Positions 11,227 through 22,800 of a stretch of DNA of 64,000 nucleotides are shown here, piece by piece (the first letter of the stretch is position 1; every line of letters starts with the position of its first letter). The DNA is taken from assembly GCA_023630585.1 (NCBI GenBank), contig CM042542.1, positions 26,844,440 through 26,908,439 of the forward strand, in the 5' to 3' direction. The position numbers and the translations under genes were made by a program. A model generated the notes under the pieces. It made no database searches and had not been told where the DNA came from. It was given only the letters and a program-made list of their open reading frames with translations. The stretch is from Cranoglanis bouderius. Taxonomy: Eukaryota; Chordata; Actinopteri; Siluriformes; Cranoglanididae.

Positions 11227-11369
11227 CCCCACATACAACACCCCCCCACCCCGCACCAGACCCCCATCCTCCTCACGCGCCTTCGCAATCTCATTTGCCC
11301 CCCGACTGCATCTCCACCTTCTCACTCATCTGCATTCAGAAAGCTGATTTCCGCACTTTATTTACACTA

Positions 11370-11371
<2 letters not shown>

Positions 11372-11410
<39 letters not shown>

Positions 11411-11536
11411 GCTCCAGCTCTAACATGCTCCATTATCAGTCACCACGCCCGAGGCTGAGGAAATCGTTACCATAACAATGGCTGGACTGATGAGGGTCCT
11501 CCCAGGCAATTAGGCACATCTGATGGGGCCATCCAC

Positions 11537-11592
<56 letters not shown>

Positions 11593-11625
11593 TGCGTGTG
11601 TGTGTGGTGCGTGTGTGTGTGTGTT
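11372..11625. repeat. Two GT microsatellites between duplication units
   Basis: (GT)n at 11372-11408 and again at 11539-11625, the second interrupted by GGTGC. The bases between show nothing recognisable. Confidence 0.95.
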
Positions 11626-12184
11626 TGTAAATTATTTATTTTATTTTACTTTTCTCTAAACTCTCATCACTATTACACAAACATAAATAAAGAAGAGCAT
11701 TTTTTATTGATCTAATATATAATAATAATAATAATGTATTAAATATAAAATAAACCAAACATAAAGGAAAGGAAAAGTTTGAATAATAATCTTAACTACA
11801 GAATCCTAAATCAGTTCTATGTTAAAGATCCACCTTTAACTCTATTCTCTAAAATTAAAAGATAAAAGATATAACATGAGAAAAATCAAGAAAACCTTTT
11901 TTTCTACATGAATTTGTTCGATTGTTAATTAATCCACTGGTTCATTAAGACGGATTCATTGTTTAACTGAAGATCATAACAGCTGTATTAAAAGTAATTA
12001 TAAAAATATATATAATTTATTCATAAAAATAAATGTTTCGTGAAAAATTAATGTTTTAAATGCCTCACCGACAATATAAATAAATAAAATACAATTTTAA
12101 AATCCCGACAGTTACAAAAAATTAAAATAAAAACTTAACAAAGAATAGTAATAAACTCCCGAATAATAAAAAAAAAATACTTAC

Positions 12185-12272
12185 GGATCGGTGGGACGTC
12201 TCGCGCTCCCTCGGTGTAGAAGTCGAACAACAGCAGCAGCAGCAGCGGCACGAGAACCGACCGAGACCGCAT
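12185..12272 (-). CDS. First exon encoding a signal peptide (copy 2)
   Basis: The 88-nt coding exon appears identical to 11018-11105, with ATG at 12272, the same Leu-rich signal peptide and the same GTAAGTA donor at 12184-12178. Its TATA box is closer (91 bp) because a 24-bp A-rich segment is absent from the 5' UTR. On the minus strand this copy lies upstream of copy 1, so both could splice to one downstream exon as alternative promoters, or one may be an assembly duplicate. Confidence 0.5.
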
Positions 12273-12362
12273 CGTGAATCCAAACGGATTAAGAAAACGT
12301 GCGAGCTGTTTACTCCAGGAGGCTGAACGGAGAACTGAAAGGGGTCACGGAGAGCTCGAGAG

Positions 12363-12369
12363 TTTTTAT
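12363..12369 (-). promoter_or_regulatory. TATA box (copy 2)
   Basis: The same ATAAAAA context as at 11220-11226, 91 bp upstream of the ATG at 12272. Confidence 0.45.
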
Positions 12370-12489
12370 CCCCACATACAACACCCCCCCACCCCGCACC
12401 AGACCCCCACCCCCCTCACGCGCCTTCGCAATCTCATTTGCCCCCCGACTGCATCTCCACCTTCTCACTCATCTGCATTCAGAAAGCTG

Positions 12490-12492
<3 letters not shown>

Positions 12493-12565
<73 letters not shown>
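12493..12565. repeat. (AT)n microsatellite
   Basis: Perfect TA dinucleotide run ending the second duplication unit. Confidence 0.97.
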
Positions 12566-12567
<2 letters not shown>

Positions 12568-13416
12568 TGTAGGGCTAAAATATATAAAGTTAATTACTTA
12601 GCCCACTGCTCTCCTATAACCAACGACGGAAATAGGTGCAGCGAAGGTTAATGCGTGTTTTAATGTATGATTTAAATATCTGACTCCATTTAATTGATTA
12701 TCTTCTAGTTAGTGCTAGAAGTGTTAACACTCAGTGTTCTACTGATATTTACTCCTAAGGAGCTTCGAGCGAAGCTTTCATTAAAATGACGTTCCTACGT
12801 CAGAGACTTTCATGTAGCTTTTTATCAAACCATTATTTTGTTAGCTCAGAGGTTTCTATCAACGTGCAAGCTTAGGCTGTTAGACTTGTTAGAGGTTCTG
12901 TTTAAACTTGCAAGTATTAGCCTTTACTTTTGGCTTGTCAGAGGTTGACCTTAAACGTGTCTAACGTATTATACACTTTTAGTTTAAGAAGTTATTCATA
13001 ATAAGAATACCAAACATAGACACAGAGTATTTAGAAATAGAATAACAATTGGATTGAATATGAGATAAAGATACATAAAATAGAGACAAGAATCACTTAC
13101 AAGATTACAGTCAGCGTCATGAACATAGCATGCACGATGGAAAAGCATCTGTGGCAAAAGGCCCTTCGGATGTTACAAGGCTTTGATGTTATAAGCTTCT
13201 GATGTTATAAGCTCCCCCTTTTCTCTCTACCAAGCAGATCCTCTTATACCCTTGACCCTCTTTGAAATGTATAGTGACCAGGATACCAAATGGAGATAAA
13301 ACAATGTGTTTTAGGGCAGGGTGGACCCCATGGTGTTTCATGGCAGGGTTCTCTCACTTTAAGGAACTGTATGTTAATTAAGTTCCCGAGAATGAGTTCA
13401 TGCAAACCAATGGGTG

Positions 13417-13481
<65 letters not shown>

Positions 13482-14319
13482 CGAGCACATATTACAACAT
13501 ATATTGTAAATGTTATTTCCTAAACTATATGATATTTATGATATCACCACATCGTTCACCATGAAATATGGATACAAATGACACCAAACATGCCCTGAGG
13601 AATACTGTAATTAAACACAGTTTAGATGACCAGTTTTAGTTCACCTGGTATCTCTGAAACACATTCCTGATCATTTTAACCTTAATCACATTACTGCCAC
13701 AATTTTATAAATCTACTACAATATAAGTCAATGATACCCGTGGTGTCAATGCCCCATGAACATTTTCTGCTTGTCATGCAACATAACTGTCTTATTTATC
13801 AAATGTGGACCTTTTCAGATTCTCAGAATTGAGGAAAAAAATAAATGTTAAACAGGACGTGAGGTAAGGCTGATGTCGCTTTTTACATCCATAGAAATGG
13901 TCTATTCAAATACAAGAGTTGATGGGAAACGGGTGAAATGCAAAATAAAATATAAATACAGAGTGAATTCTTCCCTTTAAACATGTCTTTAGTTATTATC
14001 TAAACTTTAATCTTTATTGTATAAAAAAATAGAAAATCTACAGATAATTCATTACAGCGCCACTCGCTGGTGGTTTGTGGTAAGACATAACAGGGATGTC
14101 CCCATCAGAATAGAAAAACCTGTTAAAAATGGAGTTTTCTAAAATGAACAATTTCTTATAATAAAGTACATTTTTGGGCTTCAAAAATTCCCCCAGACAC
14201 TTCTGACTGTAGTATGGCTTTATTGTACTTAGAAATTGGTGTCCCCACGTGTAACCTTCTAGTCAGGGGTCCCCACGATCAAACCCCTTCTAAAAATAAT
14301 CAACTCTTCCCTTAGAACT
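12566..14319. other. No gene recognised
   Basis: AT-rich sequence with a (GT)n tract at 13420-13479 and a short local duplication (GATGTTATAAGCT, near 13186 and 13201). I see no supported coding region, RNA gene or element end. Confidence 0.6.
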
Positions 14320-15941
14320 GGCTAGTACCTAAATCATTTAAATTAGCAGTTATCAAACCCCTGATTAAAAAACCTGACCTCAACCCCTCTCAATTGTCCA
14401 GCTGCAGGCCGATATCAAATCTCCCCTTTATCTCCAAGATCTTAGAAAAGGTTGTAGCAAAGCAACTATGCTCGTGCCTTAATAGGAATAACATTCATGA
14501 AATGTATCAGTCAGGATTTAGGCCTCATCATAGCACAGAGACAGCGCTGGTTAAAGTGGTAAATGACCTACTGATGGCCTCTGATCAGGGTTGTGTCTCC
14601 ATGCTTGTGTTGCTTGACCTCCTGGCTCAGGTCTTATTTGACTGATGGTTATCAGTTCGTAGATGTAAATGGTGAATTCTCTATGCATACTGAGGTAAAG
14701 TTTGTTGTTCTGCAAGGTTCTGTTTTAGGCCCACTGCTTTTTTCTTTATATATGCTACCTCTGGGTCAAATTATTCATAAACATGGAATTAGCTTCCACT
14801 GTTATGTTGATGACACACAGTTGTATGTTTCAGCGGAGCCAGATGACAGACACCAGTTTAATAAAGTCGAGGAATGTGTAAAGGACATTAGACGGTGGAT
14901 GTTTATTAACTTCCTCTTACTAAATTCTGACAAGACAGAAGTACTTATACTAGGACCACATGCAGCTAGAAGTAAGTTTTCTGATTCCATAGTAACTCTG
15001 GATGGCCTTTCTGTTTCATCATGTGCAGCAGTAAAAGACCTTGGTGTGATTATTGACTCCAGTTTTTCCTTTGACGCCCACGTAGATAATATTACTAGGG
15101 TAGCCTTCTTTCACCTCAGAAATATTGCTAAGATAAGAAATATATTGTCAATACATGATGTAGAAAAATTAGTCCATGCTTTCTACACCTCTAGGTTGGA
15201 TTATTGTAATGCCTTACTGTCTGGATGTTCCAGTAGGAGCATAAACAAACTCCAGTTAGTCCAGAATGCAGCTGCAAGGGTCCTTACTAGAACCAGAAGA
15301 TATGACCACATCACCCCTATCTTATCCACACTGCATTGGCTCCCAGTGAAATTTCACACTGATTATAAAATACTACTATTGACTTATAAAGCGCTAAATG
15401 GCTTCGCTCCACAGTACCTAAGCGAACTTTTGGTCTTTTATGATCCGCCACGCCTACTTCGACCCAAAGGTGCAGGCTATTTGTCGGTACCTCGAATAGT
15501 GTAGGCTACAGCAGGGGGAAGAGCTTTCACTTACAAAGCCCCACAGTTATGGAACAGCCTTCCAATTAGTGTTCGGGACTCAGACACAGTCTCAGTGTTT
15601 AAGTCCAGGCTGAAAATATATTTGTTTAGTCAAGCTTTTTGTGAATAGTTTTTTTTTTCCTTAGGTAAAGGAGCAGATCTAGAGATCTCATGGGCATACA
15701 AAGGAAAAACAAAGGTTATTCCATCTGCATGCTGTCACCCCCCCACTTTCAGGCGTCCACCAAGGTTTGTTGATGGTGGAGTGGCTGGCCGCCTTGTCCC
15801 AGGGAGCCCTCATGTCTGTGTTACCTTCTGGCTCTCCCTTTCAGTTATCCTGTCATAAGCTAATCTTGCCAAAGTACCTGCTTTCACATACGCAAAGTAT
15901 ATTGTCCTTAACCATTACAGGACAATAAGCATACCTAATGA
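14320..15941 (+). mobile_element. L2-type LINE, 5'-truncated and internally deleted
   Basis: The translated sequence starts inside the reverse-transcriptase domain and carries L2 hallmarks: SCRPISNLPFISKILEKVV, FRPHHSTETALVKVVNDLL, YVDDTQLYV, LHWLPVKFHTDYKILLLTYK. Between VLLDL (about 14625) and RSYLTDGYQFVDV (about 14630) the expected AFDT catalytic block is missing, and the frame changes there. A stop at 15502-15504 interrupts the C-terminal part, which resumes in the same frame to 15648. A 3' UTR follows and runs into a (CT)n tract, the usual kind of L2 tail context. Non-functional relic. Confidence 0.85.
14338..15648 (+). pseudogene. L2 reverse transcriptase remnant
   Basis: Frame 1 runs from VPKSFKLAVIKPLIKKP (about 14329) to about 14625. 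After the internal deletion, frame 2 carries the YVDD catalytic motif near 14805 and the conserved C-terminal LHWLPV and GRAFTYKAPQLWNSLP blocks. The catalytic Asp of motif A has been deleted, so the protein could not polymerise even without the in-frame stop. Confidence 0.8.
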
Positions 15942-16260
15942 TCTCTCTCTCTCTCTCTCTCTCTCTCTCCCCCCCTCTCTCTCTCCCTATCTCTCTCTCT
16001 CCCTATCCCTCTCTCCCTCTCTCTCTCTCCCTATCTCTCTCTCCCCCCCTCTCTCTCTCCCTCTCACTCTCTCTCCCTATCTCTCTCTCTCTCTCCCTAT
16101 CCATCTCTCTCCCTCTCTCTCTCCCTCTCTGCCTGTCTCTGCCTGTCTCTCTCTCTCTCTCTCTCCCCCTCTCTCCCCATCTCTCTCCCTCTCTCTCTCT
16201 CCCTCTCCCTATCCCTCTCTCTCTCTCTCCCTATCCCTCTCTCTCTCTCTCTCTCTCTCA
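15942..16260. repeat. (CT)n microsatellite, left flank of Tx1 LINE
   Basis: A 319-bp CT/CCCT-rich tract. Another CT tract stands on the far side of the LINE (23316-23352). The LINE therefore sits inside one microsatellite. Confidence 0.95.
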
Positions 16261-16312
16261 GTGCATGCTGGGAGTGGGTGTGGTGAGTGCATGCTGGGAG
16301 TGGATGTGGTGA
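16261..16312 (+). promoter_or_regulatory. Two 26-bp tandem repeats in LINE 5' UTR with ZNF143-like sites
   Basis: The 26-mer starting GTGCATGCTGGGAGTGG stands twice in tandem at the very 5' end. Its complement, CTCCCAGCATGCAC, fits the Staf/ZNF143 consensus (YTCCCANNATGCMY). Repeated 5' units are typical of LINE internal promoters; activity is inference. Confidence 0.4.
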
Positions 16313-16472
16313 GTGCTGCTGTGAGCGTGGTGAAGCTTGCGAGTTTTCTGATTCTTCTTTCTAAAATTCTTGTTTCTGTGTTACTGTGTGTGGAGGTGTT
16401 TACAGAAACAGTGTTTGGTGGGATTTGTTTGTTTGTTGTGTGAAGGCGGGACTGCGGGCGTGGCTGGTCAGC

Positions 16473-17727
16473 ATGGCTGCTGGGGAACAGTTTAACATGA
16501 ACAAACTAACACGCCGACACGCAATTAAACTGTCTGCACCTGGCGGGTGTTCGGTTGAAGATTGTAGTCTAGCGGTAGGTGAGCTTGTTGGATATGAGAG
16601 TATTAAATCGGCTTCTAGAATGAATAGTGCCGTCGTGATGTTTCTAGACAGTCTGGAGAAAGTAAATCAGCTACTTGTGAATGGAGTAGTGATCCAAGGT
16701 ACCTACACATCAGTGTTGTCCTTAGTAAGCCCTGTTAAAAAGGTCATTATTTCGAATATACCCCCGTTTCTAAAAAATGAGCTCCTGGAAAAAGAACTGG
16801 CGAGACACGGAAAATTAGTGTCCCCGATAAAGATGATTCCCATCAGCTGTAAGTCTCCTCACCTTAAACACGGTATGTCTTTTAGGAGACAAGTTCAAAT
16901 GATTCTGAAAAAGAGTGACGAAGAATTGAACTTAGTGTTAAAATTTAAAGTTGATGATTTTGATTATACTGTGCACGCAACATCGGAAACGATGAAGTGT
17001 TTTGGGTGCGGAACTGTAGGGCATGTGATTCGCTCGTGCCCGGAGAGAGTAGGTGAGAACCGGCCGGCTGCTAACGCAGCGGAACCGGCGCCCGGTGGAG
17101 CTGAAGGCGGAGCCGCTTTACCGGACGAACCGCAGGGAAGCCTGCAGGTTTCACAGGAGGAAAACCGAGATGATAGCGATCAGGAGAATGAGGTAAAAAA
17201 AAAACTTAGCGAGTGATCAAAAAGCACAAGATGACTTAAAAACGGACTTAAATGTTGGTTACACTGCGACAAGAGTAGCGGAGTCAGTGTTGGTTAACGA
17301 GGAAGAGGTTTTAATGGACGCTGATCTGTCCACATCGTCAACCAAGAGGAAAAAACCACAAAACAAATCAAATACTGAACAAGTTACAAAAGTGTCAAGA
17401 ACAAATCCAATGACCTGTCCATCTCAGTCAGAGGACAGTTTGATAAACACACAGGAGAGTGAAAGTGATGAAGGTGGAGACACACAGATGGATGTGGAGA
17501 GTGTTTACTCTTTCACCAAAATCCAATCTTTTTTACAAAGGACAAAAGGCACCAGATCAGTTAGAGTTGATGATTACTTTCCAGATTTAAAGCTGTTCAT
17601 TGACTCAGTTAGAATGTTTATGAAAAACACAGAACATACCGGCCAACCGACCTTTACTGAAAAAGAAATCTCTCGTCTCAGAAAATTGGTGCCAAAAGTT
17701 AGAGAGCAAATAGCAAATGATGGTTAA
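16473..17727 (+). pseudogene. LINE ORF1 (zinc-knuckle protein), one frameshift at an A10 run
   Basis: ATG at 16473 begins MAAGEQFNMNKLTRR. A first frame runs to a stop at 17214-17216; removing one base at the run of ten A (17194-17203) restores a single frame to TAA at 17725-17727, about 418 residues. The first half has an RNA-recognition-like region (VKKVIISNIPPFL) and one CCHC knuckle (CFGCGTVGHVIRSC, near 17000-17040). The second half is acidic, Ser-rich and low in complexity. Role: binds element RNA. The ORF1 stop overlaps the first ATG of ORF2. The A-run shift could be an indel, a consensus error or slippage; one copy cannot tell. Confidence 0.7.
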
Positions 17728-18331
17728 GTGTCTCCCCCTTTTCTTATTCTTTTTTGGTGTTAACATCTCTGTTTTGTTTAATTGCAGCTTTACATTTAAT
17801 ATGTGTGACATAAAGCTGGGTTCATTAAACATTAACGGTGCCAGAGAGGATGGGAAGAGAGCTTCCCTTTTCAGTTTGTTTAAAGCTAAGAAATTAAATG
17901 TTATATTTTTACAAGAAACACACAGTACAGCTGATAATGAAACTGCATGGAAGAAGGAGTGGGATGGGGAAATTTATCTCAGTCATAAGAGCAGTAACAG
18001 TGGTGGAGTTAGTATTTTGTTTTCTAGAGATTTTTTACCCATTTCTTGTGTTCCTGAGGAAATTATTGAGGGTCGCTTGTTATAAATACAAGCTATATTT
18101 GAAAATGTGAAACTGACTTTCATTAATGTATACGCTCCAACTGTAGGCACAGAAAGGGTGGTCTTTTTAAACACTCTAAACACTGTAATCAGTAACTGCA
18201 GTGATGATGGATACATGTTTCTGGGTGGTGATTTTAATTGCACTGCTAATGCAACTTTAGATAGAAATCACCCAGAACCTCATGGAGCCAGCAAGAAATG
18301 TCTTGTGAAACTAATTGAGGCGAATGATCTA

Positions 18332-19839
18332 CAGGTGCATCTCAATAAATTAGAATGTCGTGGAAAAGTCCATTTATTTCAGTAATTCAACTCAAATTGT
18401 GAAACTCGTGTATTAAATAAATTCAATGCCACAGACTGAAGTAGTTTAAGTCTTTGGTTCTTTTAATTGTGATGATTTTGGCTCACATTTAACAAAAACC
18501 CACCAATTCACTATCTCAACAAATTAGAATATGGTGACATGCCAATCAGCTAATCAACTCAAAACACTTGCAAAGGTTTCCTGAGCCTTCAAAATGGTCT
18601 CTCAGTTTGGTTCACTAGGTAAGCCACAAACATTCATTGCCAAAGAAGCTGGCTGTTCACAGAGTGCTGTATCCAAGCATGTTAACAGAAAGTTGAGTGG
18701 AAGGAAAATTTGTGGAAGAAAAAGATGCACAACCAACCGAGAGAACCGCAGCCTTATGAGGATTGTCAAGCAAAATCGATTCAAGAATTTGAGTGAACTT
18801 CACAAGGAATGGACTGAGGCTGGGGTCAAGGCATCAAGAGCCACCACACACAGACGTGCCAAGGAATTTGGCTACAGTTGTCGTACTCCTCTTTTTAAGC
18901 CACTCCTGAACCACAGACAACGTCAGAGGCATCTTACCTGGGCTAACGAGAAGAAGAACTGGACTGTTGACCAGTGGTCCAATATCCTCTTTTCAGATGG
19001 GAGCAAGTTTTGTATTTCATTTGGAAACCAAGGTCCTAGAGTCTGGAGGAAGGGTGGAGAAGCTCATAGCCCAAGTTGCTTGAAGTCCAGTGTTCAGTTT
19101 CCACAGTCTGTGATGATTTGGGGTGCAATGTCATCTGCTGGTGTTGGTCCATTGTGTTTTTTGAAAACCAAAGTCACTGCACCCGTTTACCAAGAAATTT
19201 TGGAACACTTCATGCTTCCTTCAGCTGACCAGCATTTTGAAGATGCTGATTTCATTTTCCAGCAGGATTTGGCACCTGCCCACACTGCCAAAAGCACCAA
19301 AAGTTGGTTAAATGACCATGGTGTTGGTGTGCTTGACTGGCCAGCAAACTCACCAGACCTGAACCCCATAGAGAATCTATGGGGTATTGTCAAGAGGAAA
19401 ATGAGAAACAAGAGACCAAAAAATGCAGATGAGCTGAAGGCCACTGTCAAAGAAACCTGGGCTTCCATACCACCTCAGCAGTGCCACAAACTGATCACCT
19501 CCATGCCACGCCGAATTGAGGCAGCAATTAAAGCAAAAGGAGCCCCTACCAAGTATTGAGTACATGTACAGTAAATGAACATACTTTCCAGAAAGCCAGC
19601 AATTCACTAAAAAAGTTTTTTTTATTGGTCTTATGAAGTATTCTAATTTGTTGAGATAGTGAATTGGTGGGTTTTTGTTAAATGTGAGCCAAAATCATCA
19701 CAATTAAAAGAACCAAAGACTTAAACTACTTCAGTCTGTGTGCATTGAATTTATTTAATACACGAGTTTCACAATTTGAGTTGAATTACTGAAATAAACT
19801 AACTTTTCCATGACATTCTAATTTATTGAGATGCACCTG
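18332..19839 (+). mobile_element. Tc1/mariner DNA transposon 1, nested in the LINE
   Basis: Ends are CAGGTGCATCTC and its complement, within long inverted repeats of about 200 bp, and the element is flanked by TA on both sides (18330-18331 and 19840-19841). Removing it and one TA rejoins the LINE endonuclease frame exactly, so it inserted into an existing LINE. Confidence 0.95.
18594..19559 (+). CDS. Tc1 transposase (DD34E), full-length ORF
   Basis: The 321-residue ORF begins MVSQFGSLGK. The N-terminal third carries the paired-like helix-turn-helix DNA-binding region (KEAGCSQSAVSKHV). The catalytic triad is D135 (FSDGS), D225 (FQQDLAPAHTA) and E260 (PDLNPIENLWG), with 34 residues between the last two, as in the Tc1 family. 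The residue after D135 is Gly, where the sister copy at 25299 has Glu, so activity may be reduced. No stop or frameshift is seen. Confidence 0.9.
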   Translation: MVSQFGSLGKPQTFIAKEAGCSQSAVSKHVNRKLSGRKICGRKRCTTNRENRSLMRIVKQNRFKNLSELHKEWTEAGVKASRATTHRRAKEFGYSCRTPLFKPLLNHRQRQRHLTWANEKKNWTVDQWSNILFSDGSKFCISFGNQGPRVWRKGGEAHSPSCLKSSVQFPQSVMIWGAMSSAGVGPLCFLKTKVTAPVYQEILEHFMLPSADQHFEDADFIFQQDLAPAHTAKSTKSWLNDHGVGVLDWPANSPDLNPIENLWGIVKRKMRNKRPKNADELKATVKETWASIPPQQCHKLITSMPRRIEAAIKAKGAPTKY

Positions 19840-22800
19840 TATGTGATGTTTGGAGGCTTTTTCACTCTACTCAACGTCAGTATACCTGGACTCATATAAA
19901 AGACAATTCTTTATCTTTGGCTAGGCTTGACAGATTCTACTGCTTCAAACATCAGAGTAACGTACTTAAAAGTTGCTTAATACACCCAGTTGGTGTTTCA
20001 GATCATTCCCTTGTACAAGTTTCTATCTTTGTTAAAGATGTGAAATGCAATAGTGCCTACTGGCATTTTAATGCAACCCTGCTTTCTGATAATGTTTTTA
20101 AAGAAGCTTTCAGATATTTCTGGGATGGTTATACAAAGACAAAATCTGAATATACTTCTTTACAACAGTGGTGGGATATAGGGAAGAGCAAGATCAAACA
20201 GCTGTGCCTACAGTATACTCAGTAGATACAGTATACAGTATACTAGATCTATGAAAGCTTTGGAGAGTGAAATAATGAAGCTGCAAGATTTAGCAGACTC
20301 CACAAGAGACAGAGAACATTTTAAAGTTCTCAAAAGAAAAAAGACAGCTCTATCTAACCTGTTGGGTTTTTCTGCTCAAGGAGCTCTGGTCCGCTCTCGT
20401 TATCAAAATATCGCAAAAATGGATGCACCCTCTCACTTTTTTTTCGGCCTTGAACGCAGGAATGGACAAAGGAGACTTATGCACTCTCTGCGGTCCAGCA
20501 CCGGGCAACCCCTGCAGGAGTCTGTGGAGATCCGCAAATGTGCAGTCACTTTCTACGAGAAGCTCTTCAAGAAGGAGTTCCAAGAGAGACCAGAAGTGGC
20601 ACAGGCCTTCTATGAGGACTTACCCAAGGTATCCGAAGAGGCTAATGCAGAGATGGAAACACAAATCTCTGCTGATGAGCTACAATCTGCATTACAGAGC
20701 CTAGAGAGTGGCAAAGCTCCAGGCATTGATGGTCTTCCAGTGGACTTTTATAAAGCTTTCTGGCCTGAAATTGGGAAAGATCTGCTGCTTGTTCTCAGAA
20801 ACAGTTTGAGCAAAGGACTCTTACCATTGAGCTGCAGGAGAGCAACCCTCACTCTTCTCCCTAAAAAGGGAGATTTACAAGAGATCAAAAACTGGCGGCC
20901 AGTGGCTCTGCTCTGCACTGATTACAAACTTTTCTCAAAGGTGTTGGCCATGAGGCTGAGAAAAGTGATGGAGCATTCCATTCATGTTGACCAGACTTAC
21001 TGTATACCCAATAGGTTGATATCTGACAACATTATCTTAATTTGTGATGTTTTGGACCTCTCCAATTCATTAGGCTGTGAAATTTGTCTGATTTCTATAG
21101 ATCAAGAAAAGGCTTTTGACAGAGTTGAACATCAGTATTTGTGGCAAACACTAGAAGCTTTTGGGTTCAGCTCTGGTTTTATAAAAATGATCCGAGTCCT
21201 GTACAGTGACATTGAGAGTATTTTAAAGATCAACGGTGGTTTAAGTGCTCCCTTTAAGGTTCAGAGGGGAGTCAGACAAGGCTGCTCATTATCTGGCATG
21301 TTGTACTCCCTGGCCATAGAGCCTCTCCTACATAAATTAAGACAGTCTCTTTCGGGTGTACGCCTTCCTGGATGTGAGACAGTTTTTAAACTATCTGCTT
21401 ATGCCGACAATGTTGTTGTCATTGTCAAGAAACAGGAAGATATTGACACCCTTGTAGAAAATATTAATGACTTTGGTTTATTGTCCTCTGCTAAGACTAA
21501 CTGGGGAAAAAGTGAAGCAGTAACAATTAGTGATGAGTTAAGCAAGAAACTCGTTTTACCTGCCGGGTTAATTTGGAACAAGGGTGGTTTCAAATATCTT
21601 GGTGTGTATCTTGGTAATGATACTTTTGTGTGTAAAAACTGGGACAATGTTTTAGAAAAAGTTGAAGGACGTCTTAAGAAATGGAAATGGATCTTACCAC
21701 ACATGTCTTTTAGGGGTCGTACACTAGTGATCAACAACTTGGTGTCATGTATGCTGTGGCACCGCTTATCATGTGTAGACCCACCTGCACAACTGCTGGG
21801 CAGGATACAGGCGGTGTTGGTGGACTTTTTCTGGGACCGTCTGCATTGGATCCCACAGAGCGTACTGTTCTTACCAAAAGAGGATGGAGGGCAGGGTCTC
21901 ATTCATCTCGCCAGCAGGGGTGCTACTTTCTGACTCCAGTTCATTCAGAGACTCCTGGTTGGGCCCATAGACCTTGTCTGGAGACCCTTAGCCCGAACCA
22001 TACTGACCCGAGGACGAAATTTGGGTCTTTTTGAGCCTTTGTTTCTGATGGACTTGAGTGCTCATAAACTGTACAATCTCCAAAAGTTCTACCAAGGACT
22101 GTTCACTGTGTGGGGGATGTTCCATAAACAAAGAGCAACAAGCTGTGAGTCCCTATCAGGGCTGTTGAAAGAGCCAGTAGTGCATGGGACCCGCTTCAAT
22201 GTAGAGCATATAGCAGGACCCTCTGTGATGCAGTCATTCTGTTCGGCTGGGATCGTCACACTGGGACAGGTGGTGGATCGATGTGGACCTAAATTGACCG
22301 ACACTGCAAGTCTAGCCTCTCAGGTAGGAGTTAGATCTACCAGGGTCATAAGTCGACTGCTCAACACTTGGAAGAGTGAACTCACAAAGACTGAACTCTC
22401 TTTGTTAAATGATTACTGTAACGGACGCCGTCGACCAAGTATTGATGATTCTTTTCCTAAATTGACTATCTTTCCTGATTTTAGAGAATGCACTGGTCAA
22501 CTGTTAGAGTCCAGAGAGACTCTCACAAACAGGTTGGATGTCATGGGAGGAAAAATCATGTATAAACTGTTTGTTAAAATTCTAAACAAAGGTAAATTAA
22601 ATGGTAAGGCTGACACTCCTTGGAGAGCTCATCTAGGGCTTGATACTGAGGTCAGACCTGAGTGGAGAGCATTATACAAACACCGTTGACAAAAAGGGTT
22701 GGAGATTTGCAGTGGAGAATCCTACATGGTATTGTATCTGTTAATGCTTTCATTTCTGTTATTAATCCCAATGTAAGTGATAATTGTCCTTTTTGTTTGC

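Larger units (their letters stand above)
10591..11350 (-). repeat. Tandem duplication, copy 1 (contains promoter and first exon)
   Basis: The sequence from AAACATAAAGGAAAGG (10593) to GAAAGCTGATTT (11350) is repeated almost exactly at 11757-12492. The spacing is about 1.16 kb, falling to 1.14 kb at the right end because copy 1 carries about 24 extra A-rich bases near 11120-11145. Confidence 0.85.
11757..12492 (-). repeat. Tandem duplication, copy 2
   Basis: This is a near-identical repeat of 10593-11350, ending where an (AT)n run begins at 12493. Differences include the A-rich deletion upstream of the ATG and single-base changes. Confidence 0.85.

Noticed and set aside
15938..16312. 124-codon Ser-Leu repeat ORF
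   Set aside because: It is a translation of the (CT)n microsatellite.
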